From NCBI RefSeq assembly GCF_001307155.1, contig NZ_CP012830.1:2101501-2165500 (forward strand): DNA of 64,000 nucleotides, written 5' to 3'. Shown here one piece after another: positions 8,329 through 16,450 of this stretch (positions are counted from its first letter, which is position 1; every line of letters begins with the position of its first letter). The notes beneath the pieces are model-generated. The model was not told where the DNA came from and searched no databases. It worked only from the letters and a program-made list of their open reading frames with translations. The stretch is from Pseudomonas fluorescens (GTDB lineage Bacteria > Pseudomonadota > Gammaproteobacteria > Pseudomonadales > Pseudomonadaceae). A program made the position numbers and the translations under genes.

Positions 8329-10999
8329 AATCAGTCGCGCCGCGTTGTTCGGCAAGTTAAACAGCGTGGCCTACAAAGCCATCGAAGCCGCCACCGTGTT
8401 TTGCAAGTTGCGTGGCAACCCTTATGTGGAACTGGCCCACTGGTTTCATCAGTTGCTGCAATTGCAGGACTCGGACCTGCACCGCATTATCCGCCAGTTC
8501 AATATCGAACCGGCACGCCTGGCCCGAGATCTGACCGAAGCCCTGGATCGTTTGCCACGGGGCTCGACATCAATCACTGACTTGTCCTCCCATGTGGAAG
8601 AAGCCGTGGAACGTGGCTGGGTCTACGGCAGCCTGATGTTCGGCGAAAGCCAGGTGCGTACCGGTTACCTGGTGCTGGGCATCCTCAAGACCCCGAGCCT
8701 GCGCCACGGGCTGCTCGGGCTGTCGGCAGAGTTTGACAAGATCAAGGTCGAGGCCCTGAGCGAGCGGTTCGACGAATACGTCGGCGACTCGCCGGAAAAT
8801 GCGCTCAGCGCCAGCGATGGTTTCAACGCAGGCAGCGTGCCCGGTGAAGCCAGCGGCGCCATGGCCCCCAGCGCCATGGGCAAGCAGGAAGCACTCAAGC
8901 GTTTTACCGTCGACCTCACCGAGCAGGCCCGCAGCGGCAAGCTTGACCCGATTGTCGGCCGTGACGAAGAGATCCGCCAGCTGGTGGACATCCTCATGCG
9001 TCGTCGGCAGAACAACCCGATTTTGACCGGTGAAGCCGGTGTCGGTAAAACCGCGGTGGTCGAAGGCTTTGCCCTGCGCATCGTCGCCGGTGACGTGCCG
9101 CCGGCGCTCAAAGACGTGGAACTGCGCAGCCTCGATGTCGGCCTGTTGCAGGCCGGCGCGAGCATGAAAGGTGAATTCGAACAGCGCCTGCGCCAGGTCA
9201 TCGAAGACGTCCAGGCGTCGCCGAAACCGATCATCCTGTTTATCGACGAAGCCCACACGCTGGTAGGTGCCGGTGGCGCCGCCGGTACCGGGGATGCGGC
9301 CAACCTGCTGAAACCGGCTCTGGCCCGGGGCACGTTGCGCACCGTGGCCGCCACGACGTGGGCCGAGTACAAGAAGCACATTGAAAAAGACCCGGCCCTG
9401 ACCCGTCGTTTCCAGGTGGTGCAAGTGGCCGAGCCGTCGGAAGACAAGGCCTTGCTGATGATGCGCGGCGTGGCCTCGACGATGGAAAAACACCATCAGG
9501 TGCAGATCCTCGACGAAGCTCTGGAAGCGTCGGTCAAGCTGTCTCACCGCTACATCCCGGCGCGCCAGTTGCCGGACAAATCCGTGAGCCTGTTGGACAC
9601 CGCCTGCGCCCGGGTCGCCATCAGCCTGCATGCCGTGCCGGCCGAAGTGGACGACAGCCGTCGTCGCATCGAGGCGCTGGAAACCGAGCTGCAGATCATC
9701 GCCCGCGAGCACGCCATCGGCATCGTCATCGGCGCCCGCCAGAGCAACAGCGAAAACCTGCTGGCCGCCGAGCGCGAACGCCTCGCCGAACTGGAAAGTC
9801 GCTGGGCCGAAGAGAAAACCCTGGTAGACGAATTGCTCGCCACCCGCGCCACCCTGCGCGAGCGCGTCGGTGTGGTGGACAGCGAGGATGGCAGCGAGAC
9901 CAGCCACGCCTTGCGCGAAAAACTGGTGGACCTGCAACAGCGTCTCAGCGCCCTGCAAGGCGAAACCCCGTTGATCCTGCCGACTGTGGATTACCAGGCC
10001 GTAGCCTCGGTGGTCGCCGACTGGACGGGCATTCCGGTGGGCCGCATGGCCCGTAACGAACTGGAAACCGTGCTCAACCTCGACCAGCACTTGAAGAAAC
10101 GTATCATCGGCCAGGACCACGCCTTGCAGATGATCGCCAAGCGCATCCAGACCTCCCGCGCCGGCCTCGACAACCCGAGCAAACCGATTGGCGTGTTCAT
10201 GCTCGCCGGCACCTCCGGCGTGGGCAAGACCGAAACCGCCCTGGCCCTGGCGGAAGCCATGTACGGCGGCGAGCAGAACGTCATCACCATCAACATGAGC
10301 GAATTCCAGGAAGCCCACACGGTGTCCACGCTCAAGGGCGCGCCACCGGGCTACATCGGCTATGGCGAAGGCGGCGTACTGACCGAAGCCGTGCGGCGCA
10401 AACCCTACAGCGTGGTGCTGCTGGACGAGGTGGAAAAAGCCCACCCGGACGTGCATGAGATTTTCTTCCAGGTCTTCGACAAAGGCGTGATGGAGGACGG
10501 CGAAGGTCGGGTGATCGACTTCAAGAACACCTTGATTCTGCTGACCACCAACGCTGGCACCGAGCTGATTGCCCGAGTCTGCAAAGACCCGCAAAACGTG
10601 CCCGAGCCCGAAGAAATCGCCAAAGCCCTGCGCCAGCCGCTGCTGGAGATTTTCCCGCCGGCCTTGCTGGGCCGCCTGGTGACCATTCCGTACTACCCGC
10701 TCAGCGACGAGATGCTCAAGGCCATTACCCGCCTGCAACTCAACCGCATCAAGAAGCGCGTGGAGAACACCCACAAAGTGGCGTTCGATTACGACGATGA
10801 GGTGATCAACCTGATCGTCTCCCGTTGCACCGAAACCGAAAGTGGTGGGCGGATGATCGACACCATCCTGACCAACAGCCTGCTACCGGACATGAGCCGC
10901 GAGTTCCTCACCCGCATGCTCGAAGGCAAGGCGCTGGCAGGGGTGCGAATCAGCGCCCGGGACAACGAATTGCACTACGACTTCAGCGACGCCGCATAG
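8315..10999 (+). CDS. clpV: ClpV (TssH), T6SS sheath-recycling AAA+ ATPase
   Basis: An 894-residue Clp/Hsp100 ATPase that disassembles contracted TssB-TssC sheaths. An N-terminal Clp-N domain comes first, then two AAA+ modules: Walker A GEAGVGKT near residue 240 with Walker B ILFIDEAH, and a second Walker A GTSGVGKT near residue 630 with VVLLDEVEKAH. A coiled-coil middle region lies around residues 450-540. The length is typical. Translation could start at the ATG at 8315 or the one two codons later; both overlap tssG. Confidence 0.97.
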   Translation: MSMGEISRAALFGKLNSVAYKAIEAATVFCKLRGNPYVELAHWFHQLLQLQDSDLHRIIRQFNIEPARLARDLTEALDRLPRGSTSITDLSSHVEEAVERGWVYGSLMFGESQVRTGYLVLGILKTPSLRHGLLGLSAEFDKIKVEALSERFDEYVGDSPENALSASDGFNAGSVPGEASGAMAPSAMGKQEALKRFTVDLTEQARSGKLDPIVGRDEEIRQLVDILMRRRQNNPILTGEAGVGKTAVVEGFALRIVAGDVPPALKDVELRSLDVGLLQAGASMKGEFEQRLRQVIEDVQASPKPIILFIDEAHTLVGAGGAAGTGDAANLLKPALARGTLRTVAATTWAEYKKHIEKDPALTRRFQVVQVAEPSEDKALLMMRGVASTMEKHHQVQILDEALEASVKLSHRYIPARQLPDKSVSLLDTACARVAISLHAVPAEVDDSRRRIEALETELQIIAREHAIGIVIGARQSNSENLLAAERERLAELESRWAEEKTLVDELLATRATLRERVGVVDSEDGSETSHALREKLVDLQQRLSALQGETPLILPTVDYQAVASVVADWTGIPVGRMARNELETVLNLDQHLKKRIIGQDHALQMIAKRIQTSRAGLDNPSKPIGVFMLAGTSGVGKTETALALAEAMYGGEQNVITINMSEFQEAHTVSTLKGAPPGYIGYGEGGVLTEAVRRKPYSVVLLDEVEKAHPDVHEIFFQVFDKGVMEDGEGRVIDFKNTLILLTTNAGTELIARVCKDPQNVPEPEEIAKALRQPLLEIFPPALLGRLVTIPYYPLSDEMLKAITRLQLNRIKKRVENTHKVAFDYDDEVINLIVSRCTETESGGRMIDTILTNSLLPDMSREFLTRMLEGKALAGVRISARDNELHYDFSDAA

Positions 11000-11107
11000 C
11001 CCTGGAGGAATGCGCTCAGTCTGGGAGCTGGCAAGCCAGCTCCCACATTTGATCCGGTTTCTGCTGAGAAAAGCGCTGCGGCGATTACAACGTTTACGGG
11101 ATTACTG

Positions 11108-13048
11108 ATGCTATTCAAGCAACTCTCACGCCTGGCAAAAATCACCAGCCCCCTGGGGCCGGAGGTGCTGTTGCTCAAAGACATGGGCGGCGGCGAAGAG
11201 CTGGGGCGGCTGTTCAACTATGAGTTGCAGCTGCACTCGCTGGACAATGCCATCGACCTCAACCAGTTGCTCGGCAAACCCATGTCCCTGAGCCTGCAAC
11301 TGGACGGCAGTGGCGAGCGTCATTTCCATGGCATCGTTGCCCGCTGCAGCCAGAACGTCGACCAGGGCCAGTTCGCCAGCTACCAGGTCACGCTGCGGCC
11401 TTGGCTTTGGCTGCTGACCCGCACCTCCGATTGCCGGATTTTCCAGAACCTGAGCATCCCGCAGATCATCAAGCAGGTGTTTCGCGACCTCGGCTTTTCC
11501 GATTTCGAAGACGCCCTGAGCCGGCCCTATCGCGAGTGGGAATACTGCGTGCAGTATCGCGAAACCAGTTTCGATTTCGTCAGCCGCCTGATGGAGCAGG
11601 AAGGGATCTACTACTTCTTCCGCCATGAACAGGGTCGTCATGTGTTGGTGTTGGCCGATGCCTACGGCGCTCACACCAGTGCGCCCGGCTACGCTTCGGT
11701 GCCCTACTACCCCAGGAATGAGCAGCAGCGCGAACGCGATCACATCCACGATTGGCACCTGGCCCAGGAAGTCCAGCCGGGTTCGCTGGAACTCAACGAC
11801 TATGATTTCCAGCGCCCCAGCGCGCGTATCGACGTGCGCTCGGCCATGCCCCGTCCGCACACCGCCGGCGACTATCCGCTGTACGACTACCCCGGCACTT
11901 ATGTGCAAAGCGAAGACGGCGAACATTACGCCCGCACCCGCATCGAAGCCTTGCAGACCCTGCACGAACAGGTCGAGCTGGCCGGCAACGCCCGAGGCCT
12001 GGGCTCGGGTCATTTGTTCAGCCTCACCGGCTTCAGCCGCCAGGACCAGAACCGTGAATACCTGATCGTCGGCACCCGCTATTACATTTCCCAGGAAAGC
12101 GGGGAAACCGGTGGCGGTGCGCCTTCGGCACAGTTCGAAAGCAGCCTGACCTGCATCGACGCCCAACAAAGCTACCGCCCGCTGCCCAACACCCACCGCC
12201 CGATCGTCAAAGGCCCGCAGACCGCGTTGGTGGTGGGCCCCAAAGGCGAGGAAATCTGGACCGATCAGTTTGGCCGGGTGAAGGTGCATTTCTATTGGGA
12301 CCGGCATGATCAGTCCAACGAAAACAGCTCGTGCTGGATTCGCGTCTCGCAGTCCTGGGCCGGTAAAAACTGGGGCTCGATGCAGATCCCGCGAATCGGC
12401 CAGGAAGTCATCGTCAGCTTCCTCGAAGGCGACCCGGACCGGCCGATCATCACCGGCCGCGTCTACAACGCCGAACAGACCGTGCCCTACGACCTGCCGG
12501 AAAACGCCACCCAGAGCGGCATGAAAAGCCGTTCGAGCAAGGGTGGCACACCGGCGAATTTCAACGAAATCCGCATGGAAGACAAAAAAGGCGCCGAGCA
12601 GTTGTACATCCATGCCGAGCGCAATCAGGACATCGTGGTCGAGGTTGATGAAAGCCACTCGGTGGGCCACGACCGCAACAAGAGCATCGGGCATAACGAG
12701 ACAGTACGTATCGGTGAAGACCGCCTCCGGGCGGTAAAGCGCAACGATGCCTTGCATGTCGGAGGAACCAAGAGCGACAGCGTCAGCACCCAATACCTCA
12801 TGGAGGCGGGATCGCAAATTCGACTGGTCTGTGGCAAAAGCGTGTTGGAATTCAATGCCAGTGGCGAGATCAACATCTCGGGCACGGCGTTCAATATCTA
12901 CGCCAGTGGCAATGGCAATATCGACACCGGCGGCCGTTTGGACCTCAACTCCGGAGGCGCAAGCGAAGTGGACCCCAAAGGTAAAGGTATCAAGGGTGTG
13001 ATTGATGCGGCGGTAAAAGCATTATTCCCGGCAAAAGCCAAACACTGA
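11108..13048 (+). CDS. vgrG: VgrG spike protein, copy 1
   Basis: A 646-residue VgrG, the trimeric spike (gp27-gp5 fusion) at the tip of the T6SS tube, which carries PAAR proteins and effectors. The gp5-like OB-fold region is marked by DQFGRVKVHFYWDRHDQ and SWAGKNWGSMQIPRIGQEV. Residues of about 530 onward form the beta-helical needle and a short tail (SEVDPKGKGIKGVIDA). There is no extra enzymatic domain. It follows clpV after about 110 bases and is nearly identical over most of its length to the second vgrG at 16451. Confidence 0.95.
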   Translation: MLFKQLSRLAKITSPLGPEVLLLKDMGGGEELGRLFNYELQLHSLDNAIDLNQLLGKPMSLSLQLDGSGERHFHGIVARCSQNVDQGQFASYQVTLRPWLWLLTRTSDCRIFQNLSIPQIIKQVFRDLGFSDFEDALSRPYREWEYCVQYRETSFDFVSRLMEQEGIYYFFRHEQGRHVLVLADAYGAHTSAPGYASVPYYPRNEQQRERDHIHDWHLAQEVQPGSLELNDYDFQRPSARIDVRSAMPRPHTAGDYPLYDYPGTYVQSEDGEHYARTRIEALQTLHEQVELAGNARGLGSGHLFSLTGFSRQDQNREYLIVGTRYYISQESGETGGGAPSAQFESSLTCIDAQQSYRPLPNTHRPIVKGPQTALVVGPKGEEIWTDQFGRVKVHFYWDRHDQSNENSSCWIRVSQSWAGKNWGSMQIPRIGQEVIVSFLEGDPDRPIITGRVYNAEQTVPYDLPENATQSGMKSRSSKGGTPANFNEIRMEDKKGAEQLYIHAERNQDIVVEVDESHSVGHDRNKSIGHNETVRIGEDRLRAVKRNDALHVGGTKSDSVSTQYLMEAGSQIRLVCGKSVLEFNASGEINISGTAFNIYASGNGNIDTGGRLDLNSGGASEVDPKGKGIKGVIDAAVKALFPAKAKH

Positions 13049-13096
13049 GTTCACGCAAGGAATAACGCCGGCCTCAGCGCCCTTGCCTTTCGACGC

Positions 13097-13360
13097 TCAG
13101 ATGGCCGTGCCGCGGTTTGTTCCCGGCTGGATCATCAACAGTTCGTCCAGCTCGCGCTTTCTGCAACGCATGACAAACGGCAGTGCGGCACCCGGGTCAC
13201 GCCTGAACAGTTCAAAGGTCGCACGGTCGATTTCATAGTATTCCTCGTAGTCGGCCATGCCATTGCTGACTGGTATGGAGACGTAGAATCGACCGGCGTC
13301 TTGTTCGATGCCCAAGGAGAACATATGTTCGCGGTGGACCAGAGCATCTTGAAATTTCAC
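13097..13360 (-). CDS. Unrecognised small protein at the end of the PAAR-toxin operon
   Basis: An 87-residue soluble protein when started at the GTG at 13360, which overlaps the TGA of the upstream gene (GTGA), a usual sign of translational coupling; a longer start at 13396 would overlap more. It contains FYVSIPVSNGMADYEEYYEID and an acidic-aromatic centre. I do not recognise the family. Being the last gene of an effector operon, it could be a second immunity or accessory protein. Confidence 0.55.
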   Translation of the reverse strand: MKFQDALVHREHMFSLGIEQDAGRFYVSIPVSNGMADYEEYYEIDRATFELFRRDPGAALPFVMRCRKRELDELLMIQPGTNRGTAI

Positions 13361-13689
13361 GCGTTCGTAAGCAGGTATTGACCCGGCTGCGTCCACGCGA
13401 CTCGCAAAAATTGACCGCTCAGCAGTTGCTCGTCACGAAGGTATTCGAAAACTTCGGAGGGACACCATTCCTTACCCGCCGAAAAGGCCACCCCTAATGA
13501 ACGTAGTTCATCGAATACCTTAGCCTTCTGCTTGTCGTCCGCGACGTTCAAAACATAGATATCTTTCTCTGTCGCATGCAAAAACCCGATAGCGCGCAGG
13601 GGCGAGTCCAGCGCGTTAACAATGATTCGAACACGGATCAAGTCACCGTCCGCTTTTTCCACGAATCCCTTCAGCACATCATTAATCAC
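13357..13689 (-). CDS. Unrecognised small protein in the PAAR-toxin operon
   Basis: A 110-residue soluble protein started at the GTG at 13689, preceded by GAGG eight bases upstream; a TTG two codons earlier is also possible. Visible stretches include DDKQKAKVFDELRSLGV and EWCPSEVFEYLRDE. No signal peptide or membrane segment. It overlaps both neighbours, so it belongs to the same transcript. I do not recognise the family. Its place after a toxin and its probable immunity gene suggests an immunity role. Confidence 0.6.
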   Translation of the reverse strand: MINDVLKGFVEKADGDLIRVRIIVNALDSPLRAIGFLHATEKDIYVLNVADDKQKAKVFDELRSLGVAFSAGKEWCPSEVFEYLRDEQLLSGQFLRVAWTQPGQYLLTNA

Positions 13690-13885
13690 TGACAAATACC
13701 TCGGTTAACGTGGTAATACCGTCCGCATCCTTGATAGGAATCGACTCGACAACCATTTCTGGAGCTCCACCCGGCAAGTGCTTGCCTGGCCCCAGGAAAT
13801 AGTGGTTCCCCTCCATCGGACTTCTGGGCATGCGCCCTGCGACATCATCGACCTGCCTGATCTTGAATCCATCTTTAAGCGCTCC
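13682..13885 (-). other. Coding-like extension after the stop of the preceding gene
   Basis: Directly after the TGA at 13886-13888 the same frame stays open for 67 codons, with Pseudomonas-like codon use and protein-like sequence (for example HYFLGPGKHLPGGAPEMVV), and ends in a TAA overlapping the next start. Either a separate gene starts internally (ATG at 13831 or 13816, giving 49 or 44 residues), or it is the original C-terminus of the 177-residue protein cut off by a nonsense codon. The other frame here, open at 13705-13920, has poor codon use. Confidence 0.4.
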
Positions 13886-14419
13886 TCAGGGATTGGCAGG
13901 CACGAAGTCCGGTCCTCCAAGTTTGTCCCTGACTACCAGGGCGGTACGCATCAACGGCCCCCATAAACCGTTCTGGCTGTTCCAGCTGCCACCAGCCCAA
14001 CGTGTATCCAGGATAAGCGCTGCCTTATTGATCTCAAGCTGCCTCTGAAGGGCCAAGGCCACGGCCCCCATGTCGATTTCGAACAGCTCGGCATAGAGCC
14101 CCTCGGGCTGTGCATGCTTTTTGCTCAGGCAAAATCGGTAATACCAAACCCAGACCGCTGCGACATAAATCGCCCGATTACGATCGGGGTAGGCCGCGAG
14201 AATCTTGAGCAACGCCGCCACGAAGCGTGCGGGGAAGTTGGCATCGCGGGTCTGCTGCCAGTAACGCAACACCAGCAAATCGAAGGCCACGACGATATTC
14301 TGCGGTTCATCGTAGTCGTTTTTGGCTTCTTGAAAGTAGAACGGCTCGCCTACAAGGAATTTATCCAATTCGTCATTGGCCAGGGCAAGCAGCAATACAT
14401 TGTCTGGATGGGTACTCAT
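13886..14419 (-). CDS. Probable immunity protein for the PAAR-toxin (unrecognised family)
   Basis: A 177-residue, largely helical soluble protein whose ATG overlaps the TGA of the PAAR-toxin gene (ATGA). The first gene after a T6SS toxin is normally its immunity gene, so a cytoplasmic immunity role is inferred. Notable stretches are FDLLVLRYWQQTRDANFPAR and an aromatic cluster AVWVWYYRF. The frame continues after the stop codon (see the next entry downstream), so this copy may be shortened by about 67 residues. I do not recognise the domain. Confidence 0.6.
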   Translation of the reverse strand: MSTHPDNVLLLALANDELDKFLVGEPFYFQEAKNDYDEPQNIVVAFDLLVLRYWQQTRDANFPARFVAALLKILAAYPDRNRAIYVAAVWVWYYRFCLSKKHAQPEGLYAELFEIDMGAVALALQRQLEINKAALILDTRWAGGSWNSQNGLWGPLMRTALVVRDKLGGPDFVPANP

Positions 14420-15720
14420 TGAATTCTCACTACATCAGGGTTCGCGAGCAGAAAATTGATGTCGTTCTGGTGTGGAATGCCCACCTTATCCAATACCGCC
14501 TCACGCATGCCACCCGGATGGGTCAGGCCGCCAGGACGCCATAGCGGGTTCGCTCCCCGCTCGTTACCGCTTGGCATGACCACCTTGGGATTGTTCAGGT
14601 CCATCATGTAAATTTCCTTGCCGGTAAAGGAGCCCGGGTCATAGCCCAGGGCAGACTCCAAGATTGAAAGATCGCCGGTCTTTTTAAATTCGCCGACCAC
14701 ACCGTGCAGGTCTGATTTGGCCATGACGTACTTGGTGTCGCTAAAGGTCGCGTACATGGGGTTGGCAATATCATCCGGGGTAAATAGAAACGCACCGCCT
14801 TCATCCTGGAAGACCTTAAGATGCTTGTCGATATAGGAAGCCTCAAGGTACTCAGAGGGATCCGGCCGGCTGGACTTGGGAATCGCAACGATATCGTCTG
14901 CCGTGTAACCCGGTTTGAAGCTCACCGAGCGCGGCTTGGGCGCAGCACCGATTTTTGCCATTTTCGGTCCCAGGCCCAAAAGCGCCAACCCAGCGACACC
15001 CTGCAGCAGATCCCGATAACCGGGCCCCAAGCGATCACCCAAATCCCCTAGCAACGCCATGCCAGCCATCATCGTGCCGCCAATCACCACGAAACCGGCT
15101 AACGCGGCAAGGCCCGCCATGGCCGCGAGTACTGCAGCCCCCGCCACAGCCAGTAATCCCAGTGCTTCCAACCCGGTATGCATCCACCCCTCGATATCCA
15201 GGACAAACGCCACCGACACCGTTGGCCCGCCGATAAACGTATTGGGGCTGCCGCTCTTGATATGAGCACCGCAAACCATTTTGCTGTGCAAGCGTGCTGC
15301 CGGTTTGCCGTTGATGAACACCGTGGCACTGCCTTCAGCGATCAATACCGGAAAGGGCCACATCGGATGATTCATCGGCAGCCCGGAGCAGCTGGAAGCG
15401 ACGTCCTCTCCCGCTCTCATGGCATTGAGGCTGTTGATATAGACATTGAAACTGCCCATCTGCAACTTGCCCGTTGTGGGCTCGGGCAAATTGAAGATGG
15501 TGGAAAGCCCCTTGACGACCTGGAACATCGACAAGCCGCCGGCCGCAATCGAGCCGGCAAAAATCGCCACCGCCACACCGCCGGTGGCGACGGTCGCGGC
15601 GATGACCGCGGCACCGATCAAGGCGCCGGCTACGGCACCGGCGACCATCGCTGCGACCCCGAATCCATGGGCTATTTCGTCACCCAGACGTGCTGCAGCC
15701 TGTGCATCCATTGCGCGCAT
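14416..15720 (-). CDS. PAAR-domain T6SS effector with unrecognised C-terminal toxin
   Basis: A 434-residue effector. Residues about 20-65 and 180-250 are Ala/Gly-rich hydrophobic segments that would cross the target membrane and need an Eag chaperone. Between them, around residues 95-170, is a PAAR domain (PMWPFPVLIAEGSATVFING, KMVCGAHIKSGSPNTFIGG) that caps the VgrG tip. The C-terminal 160 residues (from about KPRSVSFKPGYTADDI) are a soluble toxin-like domain that I do not recognise; YIDKHLKVFQDEGGAFLF and the ending LLANPDVVRIQ stand out. The upstream gene is its chaperone, the downstream gene its likely immunity. Confidence 0.8.
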   Translation of the reverse strand: MRAMDAQAAARLGDEIAHGFGVAAMVAGAVAGALIGAAVIAATVATGGVAVAIFAGSIAAGGLSMFQVVKGLSTIFNLPEPTTGKLQMGSFNVYINSLNAMRAGEDVASSCSGLPMNHPMWPFPVLIAEGSATVFINGKPAARLHSKMVCGAHIKSGSPNTFIGGPTVSVAFVLDIEGWMHTGLEALGLLAVAGAAVLAAMAGLAALAGFVVIGGTMMAGMALLGDLGDRLGPGYRDLLQGVAGLALLGLGPKMAKIGAAPKPRSVSFKPGYTADDIVAIPKSSRPDPSEYLEASYIDKHLKVFQDEGGAFLFTPDDIANPMYATFSDTKYVMAKSDLHGVVGEFKKTGDLSILESALGYDPGSFTGKEIYMMDLNNPKVVMPSGNERGANPLWRPGGLTHPGGMREAVLDKVGIPHQNDINFLLANPDVVRIQ

Positions 15721-15765
15721 CTACCTTACTGATGTGTATGACTGCTCAGTGGGACGTATGGATGC

Positions 15766-16200
15766 TCAGATGATTGGAGGCTGTGGCTTGAACGAATGCA
15801 TCGCCAGTTTCCAGGCCTGCTCGTGATAGGCGAAGTCATTCGGTGTCGTGGTCAAGGTGGTGATCAGCACGGACGGCTTACGCTCGATAAACACCTGGCG
15901 CAGCATCAGTTCGCGCCCCTCGCGTTGCCAGGTGTAATCCAGCAATGTGGCGGTATGCCCTTGCAGCACCGTGTCCCAGCGCTGAACCAGCTTGAAACCC
16001 GGCAGTTGCTGCTCCGCACTTTTGAGTTGGCGGTCCACGTATTCTGCAAATGGCGCGTCGCCCTGGGTAGCATCGCGACTGATGACGAAACTGGCTTCTT
16101 TAGCAGGGCCGACTGCTGGCAGCTTAAAAATATTGATGCTCTGGTCCTGCCAGGTATCGGGGATTTCGAGATCGGCTTCTTGCATGCGGTAAGAGGTCAC
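15766..16200 (-). CDS. EagR-type chaperone (DcrB/DUF1795) for the PAAR effector
   Basis: A 144-residue protein of the DcrB-like DUF1795 family. Eag chaperones of this family bind the N-terminal transmembrane helices of PAAR effectors in the cytoplasm and load them on VgrG. Family features are the opening YRMQEADLEIPDTWQDQSINIFKLP and the DQ...L pattern, which align with the second Eag gene at 18407. Position immediately before a PAAR protein with hydrophobic segments is the standard arrangement. First gene of the minus-strand operon, divergent from vgrG copy 2. Confidence 0.85.
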   Translation of the reverse strand: MTSYRMQEADLEIPDTWQDQSINIFKLPAVGPAKEASFVISRDATQGDAPFAEYVDRQLKSAEQQLPGFKLVQRWDTVLQGHTATLLDYTWQREGRELMLRQVFIERKPSVLITTLTTTPNDFAYHEQAWKLAMHSFKPQPPII

Positions 16201-16357
16201 AGTAATCGCTTTCCATAGACGTGAGGTGACGCGCAGGGGAGCAGATATTCAGGTAATGCCTGGCAACAATCAAGAGTCTGGTTCCTCTCCCCCAAGTAAC
16301 GAACTACATTATGACTTCAGCGCCATCGCCCTTGGCGGTCGCGCGTCTCTGTACGAA

Positions 16358-16414
16358 CTGCCGAAGGTCGCAATCTCTTGATCTTTAAAGTCAAAAGGCT
16401 GCAATCTTCGGCAG
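16358..16414. repeat. Inverted repeat in the eagR-vgrG2 divergent intergenic region
   Basis: CTGCCGAAG and CTTCGGCAG flank an AT-rich spacer inside the 250-base gap between the divergent eagR and vgrG genes. The arm matches the dispersed element at 48918-48985. The rest of the gap must hold the promoters for both operons, but I see no convincing sigma-70 or sigma-54 site. Confidence 0.6.
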
Positions 16415-16450
16415 CGTCAAAAGGATTGCGACAGCGAATAAGGACAGCCC

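Noticed and set aside
13705..13920. A 71-codon minus-strand frame between the immunity gene and the next small gene
   Set aside because: Another frame in the same stretch has better codon use and continues the upstream gene; this one is rich in Ser/Arg and unlike a protein.
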